From contig NZ_JAVWFO010000003.1 of the NCBI RefSeq assembly GCF_036641015.1, positions 1 to 64,000 on the forward strand: DNA of 64,000 nt, written 5' to 3'. A program made the position numbers and the translations under genes. Below the pieces are notes generated by a model. That model was not told the origin of the DNA, made no database searches, and saw only the letters and a list, made by a program, of their open reading frames with translations. The stretch is from Anaerorhabdus sp036641015. Lineage in GTDB: Bacteria; Bacillota_I; Bacilli_A; Erysipelotrichales; Erysipelotrichaceae. Of the stretch, positions 8,885 through 16,592 are shown piece after piece. Positions within the stretch are counted from its first letter, which is position 1; the number at the start of each line of letters is the position of its first letter.

Positions 8885-8890
8885 TATAGA

Positions 8891-8933
8891 AATCATATTA
8901 TAAAGACTTAAATTCTTATAATATGATTTTTTC
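8891..8933 (+). terminator. terminator after rsmI
   Basis: A perfect 13-bp stem, AATCATATTATAA (8891-8903) with TTATAATATGATT (8916-8928), is followed by TTTTCT. Confidence 0.85.
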
Positions 8934-8995
8934 TATATTTATCAATAGTTATTGACTGAATAGTAAAGAAAAACCATATTAGTCTATTACTCTAG

Positions 8996-9025
8996 TTGAT
9001 AATTGACTATAATAATACGTATAAG
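8996..9025 (+). promoter_or_regulatory. possible promoter of the asparaginase-cutC operon
   Basis: TTGATA and TATAAG are separated by 18 bp, 30 bp upstream of the ATG. A nearby TATAAT (9008 region) offers an alternative. Confidence 0.4.
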
Positions 9026-9054
9026 AACATAATTTAATCAAAGGAGAATACGAT

Positions 9055-10023
9055 ATGTGGGGATTAATTGCAACTTGGAGAATGTCCAAAGATGGTGTTG
9101 AAAAAGGCATTGAAACACTTAAGAGAAATGGTTCAGCTGGAGAAGCGATTGAGATTGCAATTCAAGAAGTAGAAAATTATCCGTTATTCAAATCCGTAGG
9201 ATTTGGTGGTCTTCCTAATGAGGAAATGGAGGTTGAACTAGATGCAGCGTATATGGATGGGGATACTCTTGATGTAGGTTCAATTATGGCAATTAAAGAT
9301 TTTGCAAATCCTATTAGTATCGCTAAAAAATTAAGTAAAGAAAAAGTGAATTGTGTTTTGGTTTCTAGTGGTGCGGAGAAATATGCACAAAAAGCAGGTT
9401 TTGAAAGAAAAAATATGTTAACAAATCGTGCGCAAGCATTCTATAATGAAAAGAAACATCTTATTGATAGAAATGATCTAAAAGCATACGATGGTCATGA
9501 CACAGTGGGTATGGTATGTTTAGACAATGATAACAAAATAGTTTCTGCAACTAGTACTAGTGGCTTATTCATGAAGAAGAAAGGTCGTGTGGGAGATTCT
9601 CCGTTAATTGGATCAGGGTTTTATGCTGATTCTCAAATTGGTGGTGCTACAGCTACAGGGCTTGGGGAAGATTTAATGAAGGGATGTATTTCATATGAGA
9701 TTGTGCGTTTAATGAAAGATGGTTACTCTCCACAAGAAGCATGTGAAAAAGCAGTATTAGATCTTGATTATGAATTGAGAACTCGAAGAAAAGAAGCGGG
9801 AGATTTATCGGTAGTTGCAATGAACTGTAATGGTGAATGGGGAGCAGCGACAAATATTAGTGAATTCTCCTGTGTAGTACAAACGGAAAAAGAAAATCTT
9901 GAAGTATATGTTATTAAAAATAATAATGGAATTATTGAAAAGATTGTTGCGGATGAAGCTTGGACAGAAGAATATATGAAAAATGAAATCGGTTATGTCG
10001 ATGAAGAAAAGTGGGGTAAATAA
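9055..10023 (+). CDS. Ntn-hydrolase, glycosylasparaginase / isoaspartyl peptidase family
   Basis: A 322-residue member of the asparaginase-2 family of self-cleaving amidohydrolases. The expected cleavage and nucleophile site is DGHDTVGMV near residue 150, where the threonine follows HD. The substrate region GRVGDSPLIGSGFYAD and the phrase GATATGLGE fit N4-(beta-N-acetylglucosaminyl)-L-asparaginase more than plain isoaspartyl peptidase. There is no signal peptide, so it acts in the cytoplasm. It is followed directly by cutC in an operon, which may mean catabolism of glycosylated amino acids. Confidence 0.85.
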   Translation: MWGLIATWRMSKDGVEKGIETLKRNGSAGEAIEIAIQEVENYPLFKSVGFGGLPNEEMEVELDAAYMDGDTLDVGSIMAIKDFANPISIAKKLSKEKVNCVLVSSGAEKYAQKAGFERKNMLTNRAQAFYNEKKHLIDRNDLKAYDGHDTVGMVCLDNDNKIVSATSTSGLFMKKKGRVGDSPLIGSGFYADSQIGGATATGLGEDLMKGCISYEIVRLMKDGYSPQEACEKAVLDLDYELRTRRKEAGDLSVVAMNCNGEWGAATNISEFSCVVQTEKENLEVYVIKNNNGIIEKIVADEAWTEEYMKNEIGYVDEEKWGK

Positions 10024-10755
10024 ATGACTACTATTGAAATATGTTGTGGAAGTTATGAAGACTGTTTAGCAGCTTATAAAGGTGGAGCGGAACGCGTAGA
10101 ATTAAATTGTGCATTACATTTAGGAGGATTAACACCAAGTGTAGGTAGCTTAATTAAATCTAAACAAGATACGAATTTAAAAATCATAACAATGGTTAGA
10201 CCGCGATCGGCAGGTTTTTGTTATAGTAAGGAAGATATTGAAGTCATGTTGATGGATGCCAAAATTCTATTAGAAAATGGAGCAGATGGAATAGCATTCG
10301 GGTTTTTAAATAATGATGGAACAATTGATATTGCTAATACCAAAAAAATGATTGATGTGATTCGTTTGTACCCAAATAAAGAAGTGGTATTTCACCGTGC
10401 TTTTGATTGTACCAAGGATCCATATGCTGCAATAGAAACCTGCATTGAACTTGGAATTGATCGCATACTTACTAGTGGGCTACAAGCTAAAGCAGTAGAT
10501 GGAATAGAATTAATAAAAGATTTAATGCTAAAGTATGGAGAAAAGATTGAAATACTTGCAGGAAGTGGAATAAATAATACAAACGCAAAAAAATTCATTG
10601 AAGATTCAAATGTTAAACAAATTCACTCATCTTGTAAAGACTGGAAAATAGATAATACAACAACAATGAATGGTGTAAGTTATGCGTATCATCTGGAGAA
10701 TGATTATGAAGTCGTGAGTGAAGAAAAGGTAAGGCAATTAATTCAAGGAATATAG
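10024..10755 (+). CDS. cutC: CutC family protein
   Basis: A 243-residue TIM-barrel protein of the CutC family. Typical stretches are IEICCGSYEDCLAAYKGGA, RVELNCALHLGGLTPS, MVRPRSAGFCYS, VVFHRAFDC and ILAGSGINN. The family was named for copper homeostasis, but its biochemical activity is not well established. Pairing with a glycosylasparaginase-type hydrolase (zero-base gap) fits a metabolic role better than copper handling. The start is ATG at the first codon after the upstream stop. Confidence 0.9.
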   Translation: MTTIEICCGSYEDCLAAYKGGAERVELNCALHLGGLTPSVGSLIKSKQDTNLKIITMVRPRSAGFCYSKEDIEVMLMDAKILLENGADGIAFGFLNNDGTIDIANTKKMIDVIRLYPNKEVVFHRAFDCTKDPYAAIETCIELGIDRILTSGLQAKAVDGIELIKDLMLKYGEKIEILAGSGINNTNAKKFIEDSNVKQIHSSCKDWKIDNTTTMNGVSYAYHLENDYEVVSEEKVRQLIQGI

Positions 10756-10782
10756 TGGAATCGTAATGATTTCACTTTTTGT

Positions 10783-10830
10783 TTGACAAATACGTAACTA
10801 GTTACTATAATATTGGTAACTAGTTACGTA
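10783..10830 (+). promoter_or_regulatory. marR promoter with two palindromic operators
   Basis: A consensus promoter, TTGACA (10783-10788), 17 bp, TATAAT (10806-10811), carries the perfect 12-bp palindrome GTAACTAGTTAC twice. One copy fills the spacer (10794-10805) and one lies downstream of the -10 (10816-10827). Together they form a 15-bp inverted repeat, TACGTAACTAGTTAC with its mirror. This is the layout of an autorepressing MarR operator. Confidence 0.85.
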
Positions 10831-10841
10831 TGAGGTGTAAA

Positions 10842-11324
10842 ATGAAATTAAATCAACTTGCAAGAAAATTTGAAAACAATAGACTAAATCAATCAAAAGG
10901 GGCTTTTGCACAATTGTGTATAGTTCAAAATTTATTACAAACAATATTTGATAAGAGCTATGGTGTAATAACATTGAAACAATTCATGTTAATGATTATG
11001 GTTAAACAAAGTTCAGAGTTTAATGAAGAATTAACGTTAACAGAGTATGGTAAGTTATTAGGGTGTTCAAGACAAAATGTTAAGAAACTAGCAGTTCAAC
11101 TTGAAAGTAAAAACTTTGTTGTACTCAAGAAAAGTAAGCACGATCCTAGAGCATTAGCAATTGTAGCTAAAAATGAACTTCTTGATTATTTTAAAGAAAT
11201 TGATGAGATAAACAATAACCAGTTGTTAAAACTATTTTCAGTATTGAGTGATTCTGAACTAACAGAATTATATAAAACGTTGGAAAAACTTCATGAAGGA
11301 ATAGCGATATTAGATGAAGAGTAA
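10842..11324 (+). CDS. MarR family transcriptional regulator
   Basis: A 160-residue winged-helix regulator. The DNA-binding region is about residues 60-105: LTEYGKLLGCSRQNVKKLAVQLESKNFV, followed by a wing, KKSKHDPRALAI. ATG 10842 follows GAGGTG; a GTG/ATG upstream at 10830 would lie in the operator region. It heads an operon with a membrane FMN-binding protein and a flavodoxin-like protein. It probably represses that operon through the paired palindromes in its promoter, and a redox or phenolic signal is the likely inducer class. Confidence 0.85.
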   Translation: MKLNQLARKFENNRLNQSKGAFAQLCIVQNLLQTIFDKSYGVITLKQFMLMIMVKQSSEFNEELTLTEYGKLLGCSRQNVKKLAVQLESKNFVVLKKSKHDPRALAIVAKNELLDYFKEIDEINNNQLLKLFSVLSDSELTELYKTLEKLHEGIAILDEE

Positions 11325-11685
11325 AATTATAGTTACGATGATTTGTATGATAATTATAGGATTTGTAGTAATTAACATACTAGCACAGACTGCAATAAAT
11401 AAAGTAGAGATTAATGATATTAACTTAGTTGATGTGGCAAATGGTGAATACCAAGGGTATGCAGAGGTGGGACCGGTAAAAGTTGATGCAACAGTACTAG
11501 TTGATGATAGTGAGGTTGTTAGTATTGTGCTGAACAAACATTTAAATGGTTTAGGAAAAAAAGCAGAAAGTATTATAACTAAAATTATTGATCAACAGTC
11601 AATAAATGTAGATTCAATTTCTGGTGCAACCGCAAGTAGTGTATGCATAAAAAAAGCAATTGAAAATGCAATAGAGGGAGAATAA
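11314..11685 (+). CDS. membrane-anchored FMN-binding domain protein
   Basis: A 123-residue protein with one N-terminal transmembrane helix (residues 5-27) and a small FMN_bind domain. The domain carries DSISGATASS near residue 105, the SGAT[ST] flavinylation motif used for covalent FMN attachment on threonine in RnfG/NqrC-type proteins. The domain should face outside the membrane. It overlaps marR by 11 bases and the flavodoxin gene by one base. A small extracytoplasmic electron-transfer carrier is the likely role. Confidence 0.85.
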   Translation: MKSKIIVTMICMIIIGFVVINILAQTAINKVEINDINLVDVANGEYQGYAEVGPVKVDATVLVDDSEVVSIVLNKHLNGLGKKAESIITKIIDQQSINVDSISGATASSVCIKKAIENAIEGE

Positions 11686-12218
11686 TGAAAAAAGGAATAG
11701 TTATTTATGGTTCACAATATGGAGCAACAGAAAAATATGCAAAAGAAATTGCAGGTCAATTAGGGTTTGATTGTGTAAGTCATACAGAAATAAAATCAAT
11801 TGACTCATATCAAATAGTGATACTTGGTGGTGGACACTATGCAGGAAGTATTACAGGGTTTAAGAAAACATTAGAAAAAATCAACATAGATAACACTGAT
11901 TTAATTGTATTCACGGTTGGTTTATCTAGTAAAACAGCGGAAAATATAGATGCGATAAATACTGCAGTAAGAAATGTAATTTCAAAAGAAAAAGTAGATG
12001 ATTCAAGAATATTCTATTATCGCGGGAATATGGATTTTAAAAAACTAAGTATGGTTCATCGCTTAATGATGAAGTTTATGATAGGCCAATGTAAAAAAGT
12101 TCCTGAAGCTAATAAAACAGACGATCAAAAAGGAATTGCAAATTTAGAGAAGCAAAGCGTGGACTTTATTAATGTTAATGAAGTGAATGAATTAGTAGAA
12201 TTAGTAAAAACATTATAA
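11685..12218 (+). CDS. flavodoxin domain protein (HemG-like)
   Basis: A 177-residue flavodoxin-fold protein. The FMN phosphate loop is YGSQYGATEKYA near residues 7-18. Other supports are ILGGGHYAGSITGFKKTL and FTVGLSS, which resemble flavodoxin-domain oxidoreductases related to menaquinone-dependent protoporphyrinogen oxidase (HemG). No haem genes are nearby, so a haem role is unlikely. It is translationally coupled to the FMN-binding membrane protein, and a terminator follows. Confidence 0.82.
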   Translation: MKKGIVIYGSQYGATEKYAKEIAGQLGFDCVSHTEIKSIDSYQIVILGGGHYAGSITGFKKTLEKINIDNTDLIVFTVGLSSKTAENIDAINTAVRNVISKEKVDDSRIFYYRGNMDFKKLSMVHRLMMKFMIGQCKKVPEANKTDDQKGIANLEKQSVDFINVNEVNELVELVKTL

Positions 12219-12244
12219 AACCCTCATATAGAGGGTTTTATAAT
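12216..12244. terminator. terminator between convergent genes
   Basis: The stem AAACCCTC/GAGGGTTT with a 5-base loop has T-rich flanks on both strands. It lies between the flavodoxin gene and the minus-strand HTH gene. Confidence 0.75.
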
Positions 12245-12257
12245 ATCTAGTCAATAT

Positions 12258-13670
12258 TTAAAATTTAGATGCAGGTTTGCTTGTTAATTCACCTAGATAA
12301 CTATTCCATAAATCAACATTGAAATTCATTTCCTTAAGGTTTCCAGTAGAAATAGATTTCATTAGAGTCTCATGTATTCTATTCGTTTTAACTAGATGAA
12401 ATTTTTCTTTTTTATATTCAGAATCTGTAGTGTAAATAATACTTAATCCATTAGCGTGAATAATTGATACTTTAGGTAAATCGCAATTCAATACATTTAG
12501 TTTGTTTTTCTTTGTTTCGCTTATTGCTGGGTCATAACGTTTAAAGAAATTCAATCGATCTTTTTGATTAATAATAACTGTACCAAGCAATGGCACAATT
12601 AATTTTCCATTATTATAGAAACTTGTAAGTGAATCAATATTAAGATAAAATGCAGAGTCACCATACATGGTAGTATTTAACATATTTAAAATACTGTCAG
12701 TTAGTTTTCTGTCTTCAAATGACTTGTGTAATTCTTCTTTTGTTAAGAAAAATCCAAAAGGTACAAAGTTGTAGGATGCAACAATACCTCTATTAATAAA
12801 TTTATCTATTAATTTTGGATGATTAAGTAATGTAGCTTGTGCCTCTTTTCGTGAGAAACTTAACTTACGAGCGTTTTTACTCATCATTGAATTGTAGAAA
12901 GAAGATAAATAAGTTTTATGTCTTATATAAGTCATTATTGGGGTACCATCTAATTGAACTGAAAATGTAATTAGAAAATGTCCCTTAAGTAATAGAAAAG
13001 AATTAGTGATAGTGTCATCGATTGTCCACAAATTAAAATCGCCAACACGTTGCATAAGTTCAATAGCACGTAAAAAATTCAAACAGAAATCATCATTCGC
13101 AGAGTCTAGATAGTCATAGTTAATTAAGTGATTAAAAGACATCTTAGGATAATGGAAAGCACTTAATATTTCAACTTTAGGGAAAATTTCAAAGTAAAAT
13201 TTATTATAAAATGGAGTAGTGCTATAAAATTCTAGATTTTCATTTTTATAGGTAGTCAAGTAATCTGAACCTAAAATGCAGTACATATTTTGTGTGGCTT
13301 TAGCGCCAAGATAACAATGTTCTGTAGTAGGATAATCATTGTTGCGATTATTTACATATGCAAAGTCTTGGTCAAGTGCATATTCAACAGCACAAGTAAG
13401 AAACTCTTCTAAATCATTTTTAGTAGAAAAGTTATAAATTATAGGAAAAATATTTTGAAATTTAAAGTAACAATTGTATTCAAAAGTCGCATCAGCTATA
13501 AGTTTAGCAACGCGATAACTAAATTCACTTTTTTCTTTTTCAAAGGGCAGCCGATTTCCTGATAAGATTTTACTTAAGCCACTAGGTGACATATCCATTT
13601 TCAAAGCAAAATCAGACTTTGAAATCTGAGTTATATTAATTAACTCATCTAATAAATGTCCAGTTTTCAT
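12258..13670 (-). CDS. large HTH-domain protein of unknown function
   Basis: A 470-residue cytoplasmic protein. Residues 1-40 (LLDELINITQISKSDFALKMDMSPSGLSKILSGN) form an XRE-like helix-turn-helix. The remaining 430 residues match no family I recognise, are rich in aromatic and asparagine residues, and show no transmembrane segment. The start is well supported by AAAGGAG. An inverted repeat overlaps its promoter, suggesting autoregulation. It is divergent from perR-rubrerythrin and convergent with the flavodoxin operon, so it may respond to related stress, but that is only positional inference. Confidence 0.6.
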   Translation of the reverse strand: MKTGHLLDELINITQISKSDFALKMDMSPSGLSKILSGNRLPFEKEKSEFSYRVAKLIADATFEYNCYFKFQNIFPIIYNFSTKNDLEEFLTCAVEYALDQDFAYVNNRNNDYPTTEHCYLGAKATQNMYCILGSDYLTTYKNENLEFYSTTPFYNKFYFEIFPKVEILSAFHYPKMSFNHLINYDYLDSANDDFCLNFLRAIELMQRVGDFNLWTIDDTITNSFLLLKGHFLITFSVQLDGTPIMTYIRHKTYLSSFYNSMMSKNARKLSFSRKEAQATLLNHPKLIDKFINRGIVASYNFVPFGFFLTKEELHKSFEDRKLTDSILNMLNTTMYGDSAFYLNIDSLTSFYNNGKLIVPLLGTVIINQKDRLNFFKRYDPAISETKKNKLNVLNCDLPKVSIIHANGLSIIYTTDSEYKKEKFHLVKTNRIHETLMKSISTGNLKEMNFNVDLWNSYLGELTSKPASKF

Positions 13671-13717
13671 GTTTCTCCTTTAATTATATATAACTTATCT
13701 TTATGCCATAATTATAT

Positions 13718-13765
13718 AACATTTTCACTGAAAATAAATTATTATATGAAACTCATGAAAATGTT
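13718..13765 (-). promoter_or_regulatory. inverted repeat at the HTH gene promoter
   Basis: AACATTTTCA (13718-13727) and TGAAAATGTT (13756-13765) are exact inverted copies 28 bp apart. The first arm lies next to a minus-strand TATAAT (complement of 13711-13716). A smaller palindrome, TTTTCACTGAAAA, is nested in the first arm. It is a candidate operator. Confidence 0.5.
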
Positions 13766-13875
13766 TTAAAATAGTAAATCGTTTAAAAGTATAGTAAAAT
13801 TAAATAGATTTATTATAAATGTTAGTCGATAAATCATATGGGGAAGATAAATTATGTATTTAAATGAAAAAGGTA

Positions 13876-13917
13876 TTGCAAAAGATAAAATGAATGCTAT
13901 AATGATAACAGTTATCA
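13876..13917 (+). promoter_or_regulatory. perR promoter with PerR/Fur box
   Basis: TTGCAA (13876-13881), a 16-bp spacer and TATAAT (13898-13903) are followed at once by TGATAACAGTTATCA (13903-13917). The latter is a 7-1-7 palindrome of the Fur/PerR class, placed to block transcription from the start site. Confidence 0.75.
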
Positions 13918-13933
13918 ATAAGGAGGTGAAATT

Positions 13934-14326
13934 ATGGTCTATAGACAAACTAAGCAAAGAGAAGAAGTTTTACAAATAGTTCAAGGTGTTAATAAACACA
14001 TGACAGCAGAAGAAGTTTTTCAAGAAATTTCAAAAAATAACCCGAATATGGGTATCGCAACAGTTTATCGCAACTTGAATCGTTTAGTAGAAATGAACAT
14101 TATCGCTAGGATAGTAGATAAAGAAATTTGTTACTATGATGGCAATAGCGTTCCTCACTATCATTTGCATTGTGCTCAATGTGGTAAATTTCAAGATGCA
14201 CCAGTTCAGTATAATAAGCAATTGGATACTGATTTAGAAAAACAGCTTGGTATTGAAATACTTGGCCATAATGTAACCTTTGAATGCATATGTGAAGAAT
14301 GCACAAAGAAAACTAAAAAAAATTAG
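13934..14326 (+). CDS. perR: Fur family regulator, probably PerR
   Basis: A 130-residue Fur-superfamily repressor. The winged helix is in TAEEVFQEISKNNPNMGIATVYRNLNRL. The regulatory metal site is suggested by HYHLHCAQCGKF, and the structural zinc site by CAQC near residue 75 with a C-terminal CICEEC. It sits 13 bases upstream of rubrerythrin and has its own box in the promoter, so peroxide sensing (PerR) is more likely than iron sensing. The start ATG follows AAGGAGGTG. Confidence 0.83.
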   Translation: MVYRQTKQREEVLQIVQGVNKHMTAEEVFQEISKNNPNMGIATVYRNLNRLVEMNIIARIVDKEICYYDGNSVPHYHLHCAQCGKFQDAPVQYNKQLDTDLEKQLGIEILGHNVTFECICEECTKKTKKN

Positions 14327-14339
14327 GAGGAAAACACAC

Positions 14340-14879
14340 ATGGAATTAAAAGGATCTAAAACAGAACAAAACTTACAAACTGCATTTGCTGGAGAAAGCC
14401 AAGCTAGAAACAAATATACATTCTTTGCTGCTACAGCACGCAAAGAAGGAATGGAACAAATTGCTTCAATTTTTGAAGAAACAGCACGTAACGAACAAGA
14501 ACATGCTCGTTTATGGTTCCAAGCATTACATGGTGATAAAATGCCAGATGGTGCAGAAAGTTTAAAACTTGCTGCTGAAGGTGAACATTATGAATGGACT
14601 GATATGTATGCAGAATTTGCTGCTACAGCTCGTGAAGAAGGTTTCACTAGAATTGCTGCTCAAATGGACATGGTAGCTAAAATTGAAAAAGAACATGAAG
14701 AAAGATATTTAGCTCTTCTTAAGAACGTTGAAGATAATACAGTGTTCAGCAAAACAGAAGATGTTGCTTGGCAATGTGAAATCTGCGGATACACAATGGT
14801 AGGAAAAAATGCTCCAGGAGCTTGTCCTCTTTGCGGATATCCAAAGTCATTCTTTGAAGTTAAAAAAACTAATTATTAA
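14340..14879 (+). CDS. rubrerythrin
   Basis: A 179-residue peroxide-scavenging protein of anaerobes. The diiron four-helix domain shows AFAGESQARNKY, ETARNEQEHA and the second helix pair AATAREEGF with EKEHEERY. The C-terminal rubredoxin-like domain has CEICGY and CPLCGY. ATG 14340 follows AGGAGG and gives the usual MELKGSKTEQNL start. It is in an operon with perR. Confidence 0.95.
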   Translation: MELKGSKTEQNLQTAFAGESQARNKYTFFAATARKEGMEQIASIFEETARNEQEHARLWFQALHGDKMPDGAESLKLAAEGEHYEWTDMYAEFAATAREEGFTRIAAQMDMVAKIEKEHEERYLALLKNVEDNTVFSKTEDVAWQCEICGYTMVGKNAPGACPLCGYPKSFFEVKKTNY

Positions 14880-14889
14880 GATTTAAATC

Positions 14890-14940
14890 AAACCTCGTAA
14901 AGATATCTATGTAAAGAGAATTTCTTACGAGGTTTTATTA
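14890..14940 (+). terminator. terminator after rubrerythrin
   Basis: AAACCTCGTAA (14890-14900) pairs with TTACGAGGTTT (14925-14935), followed by TATTAT. Confidence 0.75.
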
Positions 14941-15014
14941 TGCTTATTGAGATAGTCAATAAAAGTATAAAGTGATATAATTCAATATATCAAACTATTT
15001 ATGAGGTGATGATA

Positions 15015-16592
15015 TTGAACGAGATAGTTGTTGAATTGAAAACTAAAGTAATGACCAACAATTTTTTATCACGCGAAGAACATCTAGAAACTTGTAATAC
15101 TTTACTTAAATATGTTTTAGAAGAAAATAATAATGATGACATTGCATTTGCATATCTTGCACTAGCAAGCTATTACGCTAACATTGCACATGATACAAAT
15201 GAATTAAATTATTATATGAAAAAAGCTAAAACGGTTTTATCTATGGAACCCAGTGAAAACTTAATAATGTACTATACACTAAAAGCATTAAATGATGGTA
15301 CAACATTTGATTTGTTAGGTAGGCTTGATTCATATCTTGAAATAATAAGAATTGCAGGTATTCTAGGAATTGAGAGTAGAGCGTATTTTGCATATGGAAA
15401 TATTGCAGAGTTGTTTAGGCTATGTCAAGATTATGAAACAGCACTTGATTATAGTATTGGAACTTATGAAAAATATAAGTCTTACACAGAGGATTACACA
15501 AATAACAAAGTAATAACATTAACGAACATCGTTGAGCTATTAAATTATATTGGCAAGATAGATGATGTTCCTTTTTACATCGAAGAAATTGAAAAGTTAA
15601 ATTGGAATTCAAAAGTATATCCAATTTTATTAAATATTTGTTACTTAAGATTATATTCAATGTCAAATGATAGTGATAAATCAATTAAATTGAATAATAA
15701 TTTACTTAATATTCTTTCCGATTTTTCTTCAAGTAAGAGTTTTAAATATGATTGTTTAGCAATCATGGTTGATGCAATGATGCACGTATGTGCGTATGAT
15801 GAAGTAAACAAATTAATTGTTTACATGGAAGAACTATTTAAGTGCGATGATAAAAGTGAATGGATGCAAATTCAAAAACTAAAAATAGAATATTATGAAA
15901 AAACACATAATGATGAAGCATTAAAATATCAATATTTAAAATTCTTAAAAGCATACGAAATAGTTGAAAGCGAAAATAATTTAACTAAGATTGCAGGCAT
16001 ACGAGCACATATAGAAATTCAAAATATTATTAAGAGTGAAGAGAAGTTAATTGATGATAATGCATCGCTGAAGAATGATTCAATGATGGATGTAATGACA
16101 CAAATATATAATAGAAGATATTTAAATACATTTATTGCAAGTTTGTCTAATGGTAAAATTAAAACTGTTGGATTCGCAATTTTTGATGTAGATTATTTTA
16201 AAGAGTATAACGATACATATGGTCATTTATCAGGTGACAAGGTATTGATTGAAATCGCTAATATTTTAAGGAATACTGACAATAATAATATTAAGCCATG
16301 TCGTTTTGGTGGGGATGAGTTTATTTGTATATTTATTGATATGAGAGATGAAGAAGTTGAAGCATATATTAAAAAAGTATTGAAGGAACTAAATGAAAAA
16401 GCATTACCACACGAATCTAGTAAGTGTTCAAATCATGTAACATTATCTATTGGTTATGGAGTTAGCTCTGTTAATAAAAATCTAAATATAAAAGATCTAT
16501 TAATGGAGATAGATAATGTTTTATATAACTCAAAGCGTAAAGGTAGAAATACATATACTAAATATGTAAGTGAGGAGTGCAATCATGAGTAA
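15015..16592 (+). CDS. TPR-like domain diguanylate cyclase (GGDEF)
   Basis: About 525 residues. The first 330 are alpha-helical repeats of TPR type (AFAYLALASYYANIA, AYFAYGNIAELFRL). A GGDEF domain follows (about 360-515) with DVMTQIYNRRYL, DVDYFKEYNDTYGHLSGD and an intact RFGGDEF. No transmembrane segment is seen, so it is a cytoplasmic c-di-GMP synthase. No inhibitory RxxD site is visible at the usual distance. SD GAGGTGAT suits TTG 15015; GTG 15006 or ATG 15009 are alternatives. An extended -10 (TGATATAAT, about 14973-14981) lies upstream. It overlaps its paralogue downstream by 8 bases. Confidence 0.87.
   Translation: MNEIVVELKTKVMTNNFLSREEHLETCNTLLKYVLEENNNDDIAFAYLALASYYANIAHDTNELNYYMKKAKTVLSMEPSENLIMYYTLKALNDGTTFDLLGRLDSYLEIIRIAGILGIESRAYFAYGNIAELFRLCQDYETALDYSIGTYEKYKSYTEDYTNNKVITLTNIVELLNYIGKIDDVPFYIEEIEKLNWNSKVYPILLNICYLRLYSMSNDSDKSIKLNNNLLNILSDFSSSKSFKYDCLAIMVDAMMHVCAYDEVNKLIVYMEELFKCDDKSEWMQIQKLKIEYYEKTHNDEALKYQYLKFLKAYEIVESENNLTKIAGIRAHIEIQNIIKSEEKLIDDNASLKNDSMMDVMTQIYNRRYLNTFIASLSNGKIKTVGFAIFDVDYFKEYNDTYGHLSGDKVLIEIANILRNTDNNNIKPCRFGGDEFICIFIDMRDEEVEAYIKKVLKELNEKALPHESSKCSNHVTLSIGYGVSSVNKNLNIKDLLMEIDNVLYNSKRKGRNTYTKYVSEECNHE

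Noticed and set aside
13766..13957. Minus-strand open frame of 63 codons before perR
   Set aside because: It covers the perR promoter and operator and has no ribosome binding site.
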